NCBI GenBank assembly: GCA_900544535.1
Contig: UQVH01000011.1
Location: 1 to 64,000 of the forward strand
Length of the DNA: 64,000 bases
Origin: an uncultured Bacteroidales bacterium
Lineage (GTDB): Bacteria > Bacteroidota > Bacteroidia > Bacteroidales > Muribaculaceae
Direction: 5' to 3'
In this document: one piece after another, positions 1 to 8,096 of the stretch
How positions within the stretch are numbered: the stretch's first letter is position 1
How the letters are laid out: every line of letters begins with the position of its first letter
Notes under the pieces: model-generated
Told to the model about the DNA's origin: nothing
What the model saw: the letters and a program-made list of their open reading frames with translations, nothing else
Databases searched by the model: none
Position numbers and translations under genes: made by a program

Positions 1-98
1 GGAGAATCCAGGCCACTGCAAGGGCGCCGTAGGTGTCCGCAGCTGTGGTATAGCAATGTCTAAGATCGACAAGAGCGCCGTAGGTGCGAAACAATTCT
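1..98 (+). repeat. Dispersed palindromic repeat, copy A (cut by window edge)
   Basis: This stretch shares the core 'gaatccaggccactgcaagg' and 'gtccgcagctgtggta' with copy D at 14.3 kb in the same orientation, and ends in 'agcgccgtaggtgcgaaac', which also forms one arm of the large hairpin in copy B. Copies B and C are in the opposite orientation. It is non-coding and lies just beyond a terminator. The left end is outside the window. Confidence 0.75.
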
Positions 99-102
99 AA
101 AA

Positions 103-132
103 AATCGGCGGCCTCGCGGGAGGTCGCCGATT
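103..132. terminator. Bidirectional hairpin terminator
   Basis: The arms AATCGGCG and CGCCGATT, plus inner CCTC/GAGG, form a GC-rich stem flanked by a T-run on each strand. It can terminate the secreted-protein gene ending at 175 on the minus strand. A sequence-related hairpin follows the tail-bearing gene at 12.7 kb. Confidence 0.8.
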
Positions 133-174
133 CTTTTTGTGTTTTATATGTCCGAACGGATCGGAGGAGTCTGT

Positions 175-1851
175 TTAGCGTACAAGCACTTTGACAGCCT
201 TTGAGCCCTGACGCTTGATGTAGATGCCGGGAGTGAGGTTTTCGCCATTGACGCGGACACCCTGGAGGTTGAACCATTCAACGGGAGCGTTTTCGTCAAC
301 AACCACGTCCTGAATACCGGATTCGTCACCACCTTCAACGAGGTCCCATTCAACGGTCCGGTAACCAAACGAGCCTCCGAAAGTGATCAGGAAATGTATG
401 CGGGTTGCACCATTTTCATTATAATATTTAGCGTTTGTCCAGTTAATTACTGAATAAACATTAGGATTGGCACAAGTCTGACCGGCAACAGAGACTGTAA
501 ATTCAGCGGTCGGATCTTCCGGCAATTTTATTGTATAATACTGACTATAATCAGAATCGATGTAATTAGCGCTGGCTTTTATAGTCGAGATTGCAGCATA
601 GTCCTGACCTTCGTCAACAGTCTTTTCGCCCAATACCAAAGGAATATCCTGACCGGAATTGAGGAAGTTCTTGACAAGAACAGTATTTTCATCTACTCTG
701 ATAACCTGGCCTTTTGTCTGCTCAATAACAGCAGTACCGCCATACATCTTATAAATCATATCCACAACTCCCTCAAGAGCAACAGACAGCGGACCTTCTG
801 CTTCAAAGACTGCATAGCCGGCTTCGTCACCGAACTTAGTGTCGATATACACATTATATTTCTGTCCTACAAGGGTTGCAGTTCCGTCAATCGGAGTCGC
901 ATAGCAACCTGCGGGTCTTACGGCAAGAGCACCGGTCTTGGTCGCTCCAGCAGCTGTCTCAAGGCTGAAAGTAGCGTCAGCAAGAGTCTGATAGGCATCC
1001 GGATCAGCGCTGCTTACGCCTTCAGTGAAGACAAGGGGAGCTTTGCCGTCGGCTATTTTAGCCGCATCGATATTGAATGTAAGAGCGGCGCTCGAATTGG
1101 CAAAATATTCCAGTTTCACAGAACCGTCCTCATTTGCAGTAACCGGACTCAGAGAATTCTTGAAAAGTTCGCTGCCTGATGCTGTCTGATAAGCGATCTG
1201 GGCGCCCTCACGAGGTTCGGAGACGGTCAGATCAAAAACGACAGCAGCAGGATTATAAGTCACAGAAACCATCTGGTCCTCAGCCGGAGTATCCTCGGAA
1301 CCTGTTCCCGGCAATTTCTCGCCATTAGGGACCTTGAAAGCATAGAAAACAGTAGCGATGCGCACTTCATATGTACGCCGAACCTCTGTCTGCGTCTTCT
1401 GCTCATCTTTCAGAGTCAGATAATTCAATCTATACGTATTGGTTGAAGCAGTTGCATAAGAATAGATCGAAGCTGTCGCATCAACATGGATATTTCCGCC
1501 TGCTACAAAGGAGGGATATTCCTTGATGGTTTTAAGATGGAATTTACAATTATTGCCTGCATCATCTTTCAACAAACGCATACCAGTAGCCAGACCGGGG
1601 AATGAAATCTGGCCGTCACTGATCTGAAATTTCAGATCATAGCCTGAATTCTGATAGTTTTTCAGAGAATAAGTGCCATCGGTATTCTTTTCGAGCTCAT
1701 TTGTGGTCGGATAGAAAACCTCTTCTTTAAGTTCATAATACGAACTGCCGGACGGCATCACGAGGCTCCAATAGTGGCAATCCACCTGCTCTGCCTGAGC
1801 GGCAGCTCCGCCGAGCAAAAGGCCGACGATCGGGAGTAAAAACTTTTTCAT
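175..1851 (-). CDS. Modular secreted protein with C-terminal sorting-like tail
   Basis: No named family is recognised. The ATG at 1851 gives MKKFLLPIVGLLLGGAAAQA, a clear signal peptide; a TTG two codons upstream is less likely. The body holds at least three copies of a loose motif, acidic-D/N-G-S/T-hydrophobic...F-x-N-S-G...F, for example 'NTDGTYSLKNYQNSGYDLKF' and 'ENTVLVKNFLNSGQDIPLVL'. A segment with 'RPAGCYA' and 'GYAVFEAEG' is shared with the gene ending at 3083, so the two are full-length paralogs. The last ~45 residues are the SGI...WFNLQGVRV...PGIYIKRQG...KVLVR tail, which resembles a type IX secretion sorting domain. Surface or secreted location is inferred; the ligand is unknown. 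Confidence 0.85.
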   Translation of the reverse strand: MKKFLLPIVGLLLGGAAAQAEQVDCHYWSLVMPSGSSYYELKEEVFYPTTNELEKNTDGTYSLKNYQNSGYDLKFQISDGQISFPGLATGMRLLKDDAGNNCKFHLKTIKEYPSFVAGGNIHVDATASIYSYATASTNTYRLNYLTLKDEQKTQTEVRRTYEVRIATVFYAFKVPNGEKLPGTGSEDTPAEDQMVSVTYNPAAVVFDLTVSEPREGAQIAYQTASGSELFKNSLSPVTANEDGSVKLEYFANSSAALTFNIDAAKIADGKAPLVFTEGVSSADPDAYQTLADATFSLETAAGATKTGALAVRPAGCYATPIDGTATLVGQKYNVYIDTKFGDEAGYAVFEAEGPLSVALEGVVDMIYKMYGGTAVIEQTKGQVIRVDENTVLVKNFLNSGQDIPLVLGEKTVDEGQDYAAISTIKASANYIDSDYSQYYTIKLPEDPTAEFTVSVAGQTCANPNVYSVINWTNAKYYNENGATRIHFLITFGGSFGYRTVEWDLVEGGDESGIQDVVVDENAPVEWFNLQGVRVNGENLTPGIYIKRQGSKAVKVLVR

Positions 1852-1941
1852 AAGCAAAAAAAGTGTTAGATTTAGATTAATATTTAGGAAGTTATTTAGG
1901 AAGTCTTTTTAGAATTTTTATCCTGAACCCTTAGTTTCGCC

Positions 1942-1974
1942 GTAAAGGTGGGAAGTTTTTTTGGCATTTGCAAC
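1942..1974 (-). promoter_or_regulatory. Shared promoter-like element, copy 1
   Basis: On the minus strand GTTGCAA is followed after 17 nt by CACCTTTAC. The same pair of boxes, with nearly the same spacer, precedes the paralogs starting at 2886 and 4864. It resembles the Bacteroidales -33/-7 layout, but the -7 box reads nnnCTTTAC rather than TAnnTTTG. About 90 nt of leader separate it from the ATG. Confidence 0.6.
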
Positions 1975-2088
1975 TTTTTGTTACAAAATTTTTAATTTTC
2001 TTGGAATTTTGTTTATTCAGGCTCTGTATTTGGGGGCTCTTGGTTATCAAATGGTATCAAAATGCCGAAAACATTAGCAAAACTGCAA

Positions 2089-2122
2089 CCGGCCGACAGT
2101 CTTTCGAAAGACCGTCGGCCGG
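2089..2122 (-). terminator. Hairpin terminator
   Basis: CCGGCCGAC-GTCTTTC and its complement form a stem of about 16 pairs with one mismatch. It lies 30 nt past the stop of the gene ending at 2152. The remainder of the 1858-2151 gap holds only the promoter element and AT-rich sequence. Confidence 0.75.
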
Positions 2123-2151
2123 AATATTTCAGTTTTTATTGAAATTCAGAA

Positions 2152-2886
2152 TTACTTAACAAGTACCTTGACTGTCTTCGTGCCCTGACGCTTGATGTAG
2201 ATGCCGGGGGCAAGATTGTCGCCGCTTACGCGCACACCCTGGAGATTGAACCATTCGGCGGGAGCATCCTCGTCGGCAATCACATCGGCAATGCCGCTTT
2301 CGCTCTTAGGAACCATGTCGAACACAAGGCAGAAACCGGCGTTCGCACCATAAACAAAATCCGAGGCACCGGGAACCTGTGAAATCGATGTGGTGCCGTT
2401 GATTCCACTTGAAATTATCACATGATAGGTATAAGCACTCCCCTCTCCAAGCGTTTCAACCTTTGCAGGGGAATAATAGGCTGCGAGGCCCGGATTAGGA
2501 TAATATAATTTGGCTGCAAAATGCAAGTCGGAATTATCTATTGCCGAAACCAGATTGACATAATAGTCCTGACCAAACATAGCGCTAAGCGAGAGAAGGG
2601 ATGAGCTATTTGTAGAAAATCCGGCATAGGAGATGGCACCATCACTTGTAAAACTAAATGTCAGATCCTTGTATTGCCCGATATTGTTGGTTGCATACAA
2701 ATACTTTTTCAATGTATAGGAACCATCGGCATTGGCAACCACTTCGTGGGTGGTAGGTTTAAAAAGCTCGACATCGCTCAATACATTATCACGGAATGTA
2801 TTCCCGTAATACTTCACGGTGACTTCTTCGGCAAAAGCGGTTGCGCCTACAAGAACGGCGGCGAGGGGAAGTAAAAATTTTTTCAT
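2152..2886 (-). CDS. Short modular secreted protein with sorting-like tail
   Basis: A 244-residue protein of no named family. MKKFLLPLAAVLVGATAFAE is a signal peptide that nearly matches that of the gene ending at 175. It carries one copy of the repeated module ('ADGSYTLKKYLYATNNIGQY' then 'DLTFSF'), where the larger neighbours carry three. The C-terminus has the SGI...EWFNLQGVRV...GIYIKRQG...KVLVK tail. It sits between its two larger paralogs, each with its own promoter element and hairpin, so the three are separate transcription units rather than an operon. It looks like a minimal version of the family. Confidence 0.85.
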   Translation of the reverse strand: MKKFLLPLAAVLVGATAFAEEVTVKYYGNTFRDNVLSDVELFKPTTHEVVANADGSYTLKKYLYATNNIGQYKDLTFSFTSDGAISYAGFSTNSSSLLSLSAMFGQDYYVNLVSAIDNSDLHFAAKLYYPNPGLAAYYSPAKVETLGEGSAYTYHVIISSGINGTTSISQVPGASDFVYGANAGFCLVFDMVPKSESGIADVIADEDAPAEWFNLQGVRVSGDNLAPGIYIKRQGTKTVKVLVK

Positions 2887-2961
2887 AAGCAGTTGTTGAA
2901 AAGTTGATAAATCAAGATTGAAAAGGTGTTGCTAAAAAGATTATTATTTTGCAATCAGGAT

Positions 2962-2995
2962 GTAAAGATAATAACTTTTTACAGCCTGTTGCAAC
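2962..2995 (-). promoter_or_regulatory. Shared promoter-like element, copy 2
   Basis: Minus-strand GTTGCAA, 18 nt, TATCTTTAC. Same arrangement as at 1942-1974 and 4930-4962, about 75 nt upstream of the ATG at 2886. Confidence 0.6.
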
Positions 2996-3024
2996 TTTTT
3001 TGCCACAAATTTTTTGTTTGAAAA

Positions 3025-3055
3025 AACCGGCGTCCTTGCGGTGAGGACGCCGGTT
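3025..3055 (-). terminator. Hairpin terminator
   Basis: AACCGGCGTCC pairs with GGACGCCGGTT (11 bp) and is followed on the minus strand by a T-run. It lies 28 nt past the stop codon at 3083. Confidence 0.85.
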
Positions 3056-3082
3056 TCTGTGTCTTATATCCGTTAAGGGAAT

Positions 3083-4864
3083 TTATTTGACGAGCACCTT
3101 GACTGTCTTCGAGCCCTGACGCTTGATGTAGATGCCGGGGGCAAGATTGTCGCCGCTGACGCGGACGCCCTGAATGTTGAACCATTCGGCGGGAGCATTG
3201 TCGCCGTCAGAGACAATATCGGAGATTCCGGACTCATCGCCTTTCACTTCCCAGGTGAGACAGTAGTTTTTGTTTTCGCCCTGGAAATATACATTGTAGA
3301 CCTTGCGGACATTGTCACCGTCTTTATAATGACATACATCGGGCATTCCCCATTTGCCAAGATCGGGAGCATTGTCATAGACTTCGATCATCGGATTGCT
3401 TACTTTCAGCTGAGTGCCATCCTTTTTTTCAAGGTTGGTTTCAATGACATAGTTCAGATAGTCGGGGATCAGAATCACCTTATGTTGGTCGCTGGTCACA
3501 GGGTTGTCATTGCCATCCTTGATTTCAGCCCATTTGCCATAATCATCCGGAAGATCAAGTTCCTGGAAAGCGTCAAAATAATCATATGCCGTCGGCGCCT
3601 TGACGTCGCTCAGAATGAAAGGAATATTCAGGCCGGAGCCGAGGAAATCGTAGAAAGTGAAATTGTTATCGTCAATTATGTCGATGTTGCACTCGTATTC
3701 ACCTGCCGGCTCAAAATCCATACTCTTCCATTCCATAAGGGTCACTTTGCGTTTTTCACCTTTCTTCAGCGGGCTTCCGGTCATTTCAAATGAGGCATAG
3801 CCGGTGACATCGCCGACTTTCACGTCAAGATAAGCCTTGTAGCGGGCCTTATTGATGGAAAGTTCCTCGGTCTGCACGGCATAGCATCCTGCGGGACGCA
3901 CCATGACGGGGCCTGTAACGGTGCGGTTGTCAACGGTCACGAGGCTGTAAGACGCGCCTTCGAGCGCCTGGTATTCATCGGGATTCTCAGAGCTGTCGAA
4001 GCCGTCGGTAAACACGATTGCCGACTTGCCTGGGGCAACCTCGTCGCCGGTGGTGCGCAGCCCGATCATTGCGCCGGAGTTCATGAAATTGTAAACAGCC
4101 GTCGAACGGTCCTCACGATGAAGGACGGTGCTCTTAGTGTTCTGAAACAATGCATTGTCGGAAGAATCGACATAGGAAACATCGACAGGATCATTGTTGA
4201 CAGTCATCTCAAAAACAGCCCAACCGTCAATGGCTTCCTCCTTATATGAAGGATTCTCGTCGCCGAATTCGTCGATCTTATCGCCAAACGGGATTTTAAA
4301 CTCACTTGCAATCCAGACTCTGTAATGCTTGCCTCTGTCGTCCTCTCCCTGGAAAGAAGCGACAGAAAGATTGCGGTAAATCACAACCGGGAACGAAAGC
4401 TCCTTTTTGGGGACAGGCACAAACTGACCGAGGCTGTAATATTCCAACCCGTCGACCGGCATCACCTTATACATATATGACTGGTCGCTGTCGGGGACTT
4501 TGATTTCATAGCGGGCTTCCGGAGAAGTCTCCACACCGCTTGTCCACACGGGATAAGAGAACGAAAGCACCGGCGAGTTCCAGACCTCATCCGGGAATCT
4601 GTATTTCACACTTTCCAAGCCATTGTAGACGCGCTTGGTACCGATGGAAAAGTTGACATCGAGGTCCGAGTTCAAAAATTTCCTGATAGTATAGGAACCA
4701 TCGTCCTTAACTTCGACTGTGTGTCTTATCGGATCGAAAATCTCCCTGCCGAGCTTCCAGTAACTGCCGTCAATTTCATGACATGTCACAGTGACATCGA
4801 TTGTCTGCTGCGCCGATGCGGTACCGAAGAGGAGTCCGATAACCGGGACCAAATATTTTTTCAT
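3083..4864 (-). CDS. Modular secreted protein with sorting-like tail
   Basis: A 593-residue protein with signal peptide MKKYLVPVIGLLFGTASAQ. It aligns along its length with the protein ending at 175: both have the RPAGCYA segment, the 'GYA(V/S)FE' segment and three copies of the F-x-N-S-G module (for example 'KDDGSYTIRKFLNSDLDVNF' and 'NNFTFYDFLGSGLNIPFIL'). The C-terminal tail (SGISDIV...EWFNIQGVRV...GIYIKRQG...KVLVK) is almost identical at DNA level to those of the two downstream genes, which points to recent duplication or gene conversion. Function unknown; secretion is inferred from signal peptide and tail. Confidence 0.85.
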   Translation of the reverse strand: MKKYLVPVIGLLFGTASAQQTIDVTVTCHEIDGSYWKLGREIFDPIRHTVEVKDDGSYTIRKFLNSDLDVNFSIGTKRVYNGLESVKYRFPDEVWNSPVLSFSYPVWTSGVETSPEARYEIKVPDSDQSYMYKVMPVDGLEYYSLGQFVPVPKKELSFPVVIYRNLSVASFQGEDDRGKHYRVWIASEFKIPFGDKIDEFGDENPSYKEEAIDGWAVFEMTVNNDPVDVSYVDSSDNALFQNTKSTVLHREDRSTAVYNFMNSGAMIGLRTTGDEVAPGKSAIVFTDGFDSSENPDEYQALEGASYSLVTVDNRTVTGPVMVRPAGCYAVQTEELSINKARYKAYLDVKVGDVTGYASFEMTGSPLKKGEKRKVTLMEWKSMDFEPAGEYECNIDIIDDNNFTFYDFLGSGLNIPFILSDVKAPTAYDYFDAFQELDLPDDYGKWAEIKDGNDNPVTSDQHKVILIPDYLNYVIETNLEKKDGTQLKVSNPMIEVYDNAPDLGKWGMPDVCHYKDGDNVRKVYNVYFQGENKNYCLTWEVKGDESGISDIVSDGDNAPAEWFNIQGVRVSGDNLAPGIYIKRQGSKTVKVLVK

Positions 4865-4929
4865 GAGCTGAAAGTTTGTTTTTTATATTGATTTTAGGTT
4901 ATTTCCTGCACTGTTTTCAAGTCGGGGAC

Positions 4930-4962
4930 GTAAAGTTGGGAAGTTTTTTCAGCTTTTGCAAC
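4930..4962 (-). promoter_or_regulatory. Shared promoter-like element, copy 3
   Basis: Minus-strand GTTGCAA, 17 nt, CAACTTTAC. The spacer 'GAAAAAACTTCC' nearly matches that of copy 1 ('AAAAAAACTTCC'). Confidence 0.6.
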
Positions 4963-5009
4963 TTTTTGGCACAAAATTTAATGTTTTGCAGAAAAAAGTG
5001 ACAGCAAAA

Positions 5010-5178
5010 AGCGCCGTAGGTGCGAAACAAGACATAATTGTTTCGCACCTACGGCGCTCTTTATTATTATAACTCATCGCATTACCACAGCTGCGGACCG
5101 CTATGCGGCCCGCAGCTGTGGCCTGAATTCCTCCGACCGCTAACGCGGTCAGCCTGTTCCGCCACGTTGCCCGGCAAC
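5010..5178 (-). repeat. Dispersed palindromic repeat, copy B (most complete)
   Basis: Three hairpins lie in series. The first has a perfect 21-bp stem (5010-5030 with 5038-5058, starting AGCGCCGTAGGTGCGAAAC) and a 7-nt loop. The second is CCACAGCTGCGG/CCGCAGCTGTGG (5085-5096 with 5110-5121) with an inner CCGC-TAT-GCGG. The third is GACCGC-TAAC-GCGGTC (5135-5150). A smaller GTTGCC/GGCAAC palindrome follows. No protein is encoded. The rest of the gap to 5289 shows nothing further. Confidence 0.85.
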
Positions 5179-5289
5179 GCCTGTGGTTATCTCTAATCCT
5201 GGCCGCGGGCCCATAATCCAATTTTGCCAGACGTCATGGGGCTATATACCTAATCTTAGCCTGTGGCACTATATAATAATAAGGTGGTG

Positions 5290-7077
5290 TCAGTCGAGTT
5301 TGAGGACGGCGAGGAAGGCTTTCTGCGGCACCTCGACGGATCCGATCTGCTTCATGCGCTTCTTGCCCTTCTTCTGTTTTTCAAGAAGTTTGCGCTTACG
5401 CGAGATGTCACCACCGTAACATTTGGCCGTCACATCCTTGCGCACGGCCTTGATGGTCTCGCGGGCTATGATCTTGGCTCCGATGGCTGCCTGGATGGCG
5501 ATGTCGAACTGCTGGCGCGGGATCAGCTCCTTGAGTTTCTCGCACATGCGGCGTCCGAAAGTCACGGCATTGTCGACATGGGTCAGGGTAGACAGCGCGT
5601 CCACGCTCTCGCCGTTGAGCAGGATGTCGAGCTTGACGAGTTTCGACTCGCGGAAATCGTGAAGATGATAGTCAAACGAAGCATAGCCTTTGGAGATGCT
5701 CTTCAGCTTGTCGTAGAAGTCGATCACTATCTCACCGAGAGGCATGTCGAAAATCAGCTCCAGACGGTTGCCTGAAATGTATTCCTGCTTCACTAATTCG
5801 CCTCGCTTGGAGAGGCAGAGAGTCATGATCGGGCCGATATAGTCGGCGGCGGTGATGATAGAGGCGCGGATATAGGGCTCTTCGATATGGTCGATGAGTG
5901 TGGCTTCGGGGAGGCCCGAAGGATTGTGGACCTCGGTCATGTTGCCGTGTTTGTCGAAGACGCGGTAGGACACGTTGGGGACGGTGGTGATCACGTCCAT
6001 GTCAAACTCGCGTCCGAGACGTTCCTGGATGATCTCCATATGGAGCAGGCCGAGGAAGCCGCAGCGGAAACCGAAGCCGAGCGCCATCGACGATTCGGGC
6101 TGGAAGGTAAGCGAAGCGTCGTTGAGCTGGAGTTTTTCGAGCGACGAGCGCAGATTTTCAAAATCCTCGGTCTCGATCGGGTAGACACCGGCGAAGACCA
6201 TGGGCTTCACCTCTTCGAAGCCGTCGATGGCTGCGTCGCAGGGGGTGTTGACGTGAGTGATGGTGTCGCCGACCTTGACCTCTTTCGAGGTCTTGATGCC
6301 TGAGATGATATAGCCGACATTGCCCGCCGACAGTTCCTGACAGGGAAGCATGTCGAGCTTGAGCACTCCGATTTCGTCGGCGTTATACTGCTTTCCGGTG
6401 GCCACGAACTTGACAAAGTCGTTTTTGCGGATGGTGCCGTTGACAATCTTGAAATATGCGATGATGCCGCGGAAAGGGTTGAACACCGAGTCGAAGATCA
6501 GGGCCTGGAGCGGCGCCTGCGGATCGCCTTTCGGTGCGGGGACACGCTCAACAATGGCCCGCAGGATGTCGGGGACACCGATGCCGGTCTTGCCGCTGGC
6601 GCGGATTATCTCCGAAGGATCGCAGCCGAGCAGGTCGACAATCTGATCCTCCACCTCGTCCGGCTTGGCGCTGTCGAGATCGACCTTGTTGATAACGGGA
6701 ATGATCTCAAGGTCATTGTCGATGGCCATGTAGAGATTTGAGATCGTCTGTGCCTGAATGCCCTGAGAGGCGTCCACGATCAGCAGCGCGCCCTCGCAGG
6801 CCGCTATCGAACGCGAGACTTCATATGAGAAGTCGACGTGTCCCGGAGTGTCGATGAGGTTGAGGACATAGTCCTCGCCGTCGAGATTGTAGTTCATCTG
6901 GATGGCGTGGCTCTTGATGGTGATACCGCGCTCACGCTCCAGATCCATATCGTCGAGCACCTGTGCCTGCAGATCTTTGGCAGCCACGGTGTTGGTGTAT
7001 TCCAACAGACGGTCGGCAAGCGTACTCTTGCCGTGGTCTATATGGGCTATTATACAGAAGTTGCGGATATTTTTCAT
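5290..7077 (-). CDS. lepA: Elongation factor 4 (LepA) GTPase
   Basis: A ribosome-bound translational GTPase that back-translocates or remodels stalled ribosomes. It has the P-loop AHIDHGKS (residues 11-18), DTPGH and NKVD motifs and the LepA-specific C-terminus ending in basic residues before VEVPQKAFLAVLKLD. The ATG at 7077 gives 595 residues, the usual length. An in-frame start 14 codons upstream is rejected because a -7 box (7087-7094) lies inside that extension. Single-gene unit; the leader is only a few nucleotides long. Confidence 0.97.
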   Translation of the reverse strand: MKNIRNFCIIAHIDHGKSTLADRLLEYTNTVAAKDLQAQVLDDMDLERERGITIKSHAIQMNYNLDGEDYVLNLIDTPGHVDFSYEVSRSIAACEGALLIVDASQGIQAQTISNLYMAIDNDLEIIPVINKVDLDSAKPDEVEDQIVDLLGCDPSEIIRASGKTGIGVPDILRAIVERVPAPKGDPQAPLQALIFDSVFNPFRGIIAYFKIVNGTIRKNDFVKFVATGKQYNADEIGVLKLDMLPCQELSAGNVGYIISGIKTSKEVKVGDTITHVNTPCDAAIDGFEEVKPMVFAGVYPIETEDFENLRSSLEKLQLNDASLTFQPESSMALGFGFRCGFLGLLHMEIIQERLGREFDMDVITTVPNVSYRVFDKHGNMTEVHNPSGLPEATLIDHIEEPYIRASIITAADYIGPIMTLCLSKRGELVKQEYISGNRLELIFDMPLGEIVIDFYDKLKSISKGYASFDYHLHDFRESKLVKLDILLNGESVDALSTLTHVDNAVTFGRRMCEKLKELIPRQQFDIAIQAAIGAKIIARETIKAVRKDVTAKCYGGDISRKRKLLEKQKKGKKRMKQIGSVEVPQKAFLAVLKLD

Positions 7078-7086
7078 AACTGACTG

Positions 7087-7094
7087 CAAATTTA
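7087..7094 (-). promoter_or_regulatory. -7 promoter box of lepA
   Basis: TAAATTTG on the minus strand matches TAnnTTTG, 10 nt upstream of the chosen ATG. Confidence 0.55.
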
Positions 7095-7201
7095 GTGATT
7101 TTTTTCCACATATACCCACCTATGTTATATAATCATACATACAGCGGCCCTACCGCATGACAGTCCGAATATGTGAAAGAATGTAAAAATTGACGGGAGA
7201 A

Positions 7202-7233
7202 TTTGGCAGATCAAAAAAAACGTCATACCTTTG
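7202..7233 (+). promoter_or_regulatory. Promoter of tRNA-His
   Basis: TTTG at 7202-7205, a 20-nt spacer and TACCTTTG at 7226-7233: a textbook Bacteroidales promoter ending 20 nt before the tRNA. Confidence 0.75.
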
Positions 7234-7253
7234 CAGCGCAAAACCAAAACATG

Positions 7254-7327
<74 letters not shown>

Positions 7328-7337
7328 CCTGATGATG

Positions 7338-7375
7338 AAAAGCGGTAGCGAATCGAGAGATTCGATGCCGCTTTT
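7338..7375. terminator. Hairpin terminator after tRNA-His
   Basis: AAAAGCGG/CCGCTTTT encloses CGAATC-GAGA-GATTCG. It lies between the tRNA and the convergent gene ending at 7382, so it can serve both. Confidence 0.75.
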
Positions 7376-7381
7376 CTTATA

Positions 7382-7948
7382 TCAGAGACGCGTGGTGACC
7401 ACAGGCCAGCCCCAGAGACCCCGTTCGAGATTCAGAGAGAGCGTGCTGCCCGTGCGGCAGCGGTTATAGCGCTGGAGCGACACTTCGAGAGCTTTTTCAC
7501 GGCCGTTTTCAAAGCGCACATGCAGGATATATTTATAGTAGGGATTTCCGCGGCGGTAGCGTCCTCGCCCCACACGCTGCGAATGGTAGTGGGTCTCCAT
7601 CTCCCGGCTTTCGACCGCCACCTGTTCGGAATGGAGAGTAGCGTCATCGGCCAGGCCGATGTTCAGTCCGAGGATCAGCAGCAAAGCCGCTCCGGTCATG
7701 AAAACCATGTGGCCCAGAAGTATGCCGTAGACACTTGTGCCTTTCCACAGCCGCGTCAACCGGCTCCGCAGCGGAAACCACAGACCGAGAGCCGCGAGAA
7801 GCGCCATGCCGAGCGGTTCCCACCATTCAACGAGTGTACGTTCATAGATGACCATAGAGACGGCATAGAGAACCATGACTGCTAAAATGGCCCCTATCCA
7901 TTTCAGGGCCTCCTTGTAATCCTTGAATGTAGTGTGATTTTTTGCCAT
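7382..7948 (-). CDS. Small membrane protein of unknown function
   Basis: A 188-residue protein with about four hydrophobic segments: residues ~15-34, ~44-58 and ~70-100 (two helices). A soluble, basic C-terminal part follows, with 'GRGRYRRGNPYYKYILHVRF' and 'ALEVSLQRYNRCRTG'. This layout is reminiscent of small integral membrane proteins with a beta-rich extracytoplasmic end, but no family is recognised. It is a single gene convergent with tRNA-His. Confidence 0.75.
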   Translation of the reverse strand: MAKNHTTFKDYKEALKWIGAILAVMVLYAVSMVIYERTLVEWWEPLGMALLAALGLWFPLRSRLTRLWKGTSVYGILLGHMVFMTGAALLLILGLNIGLADDATLHSEQVAVESREMETHYHSQRVGRGRYRRGNPYYKYILHVRFENGREKALEVSLQRYNRCRTGSTLSLNLERGLWGWPVVTTRL

Positions 7949-8038
7949 TGTAAGTTGAAATACCGTGAAGACAGTTGCGATAATCTTTTTCCGACGGCAA
8001 AGTTACGGCCAATCGGGTTACTTATCCAAAAAAAGTAG

Positions 8039-8046
8039 TAATTTTG
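8039..8046 (+). promoter_or_regulatory. -7 promoter box of the M48 peptidase gene
   Basis: TAATTTTG matches the TAnnTTTG consensus, 50 nt upstream of the ATG at 8097. Confidence 0.5.
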
Positions 8047-8096
8047 CCGCTGAAAAAACCGAACTATAAACTAATCCATAATCACAGACACTTTCT

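Noticed and set aside
1968..2159. Small plus-strand frame between the first two secreted-protein genes
   Set aside because: It spans a promoter element and a terminator hairpin and has no family resemblance.
4949..5419. Small frames over repeat copy B
   Set aside because: Their codons come from palindromic repeat DNA that recurs non-coding elsewhere.
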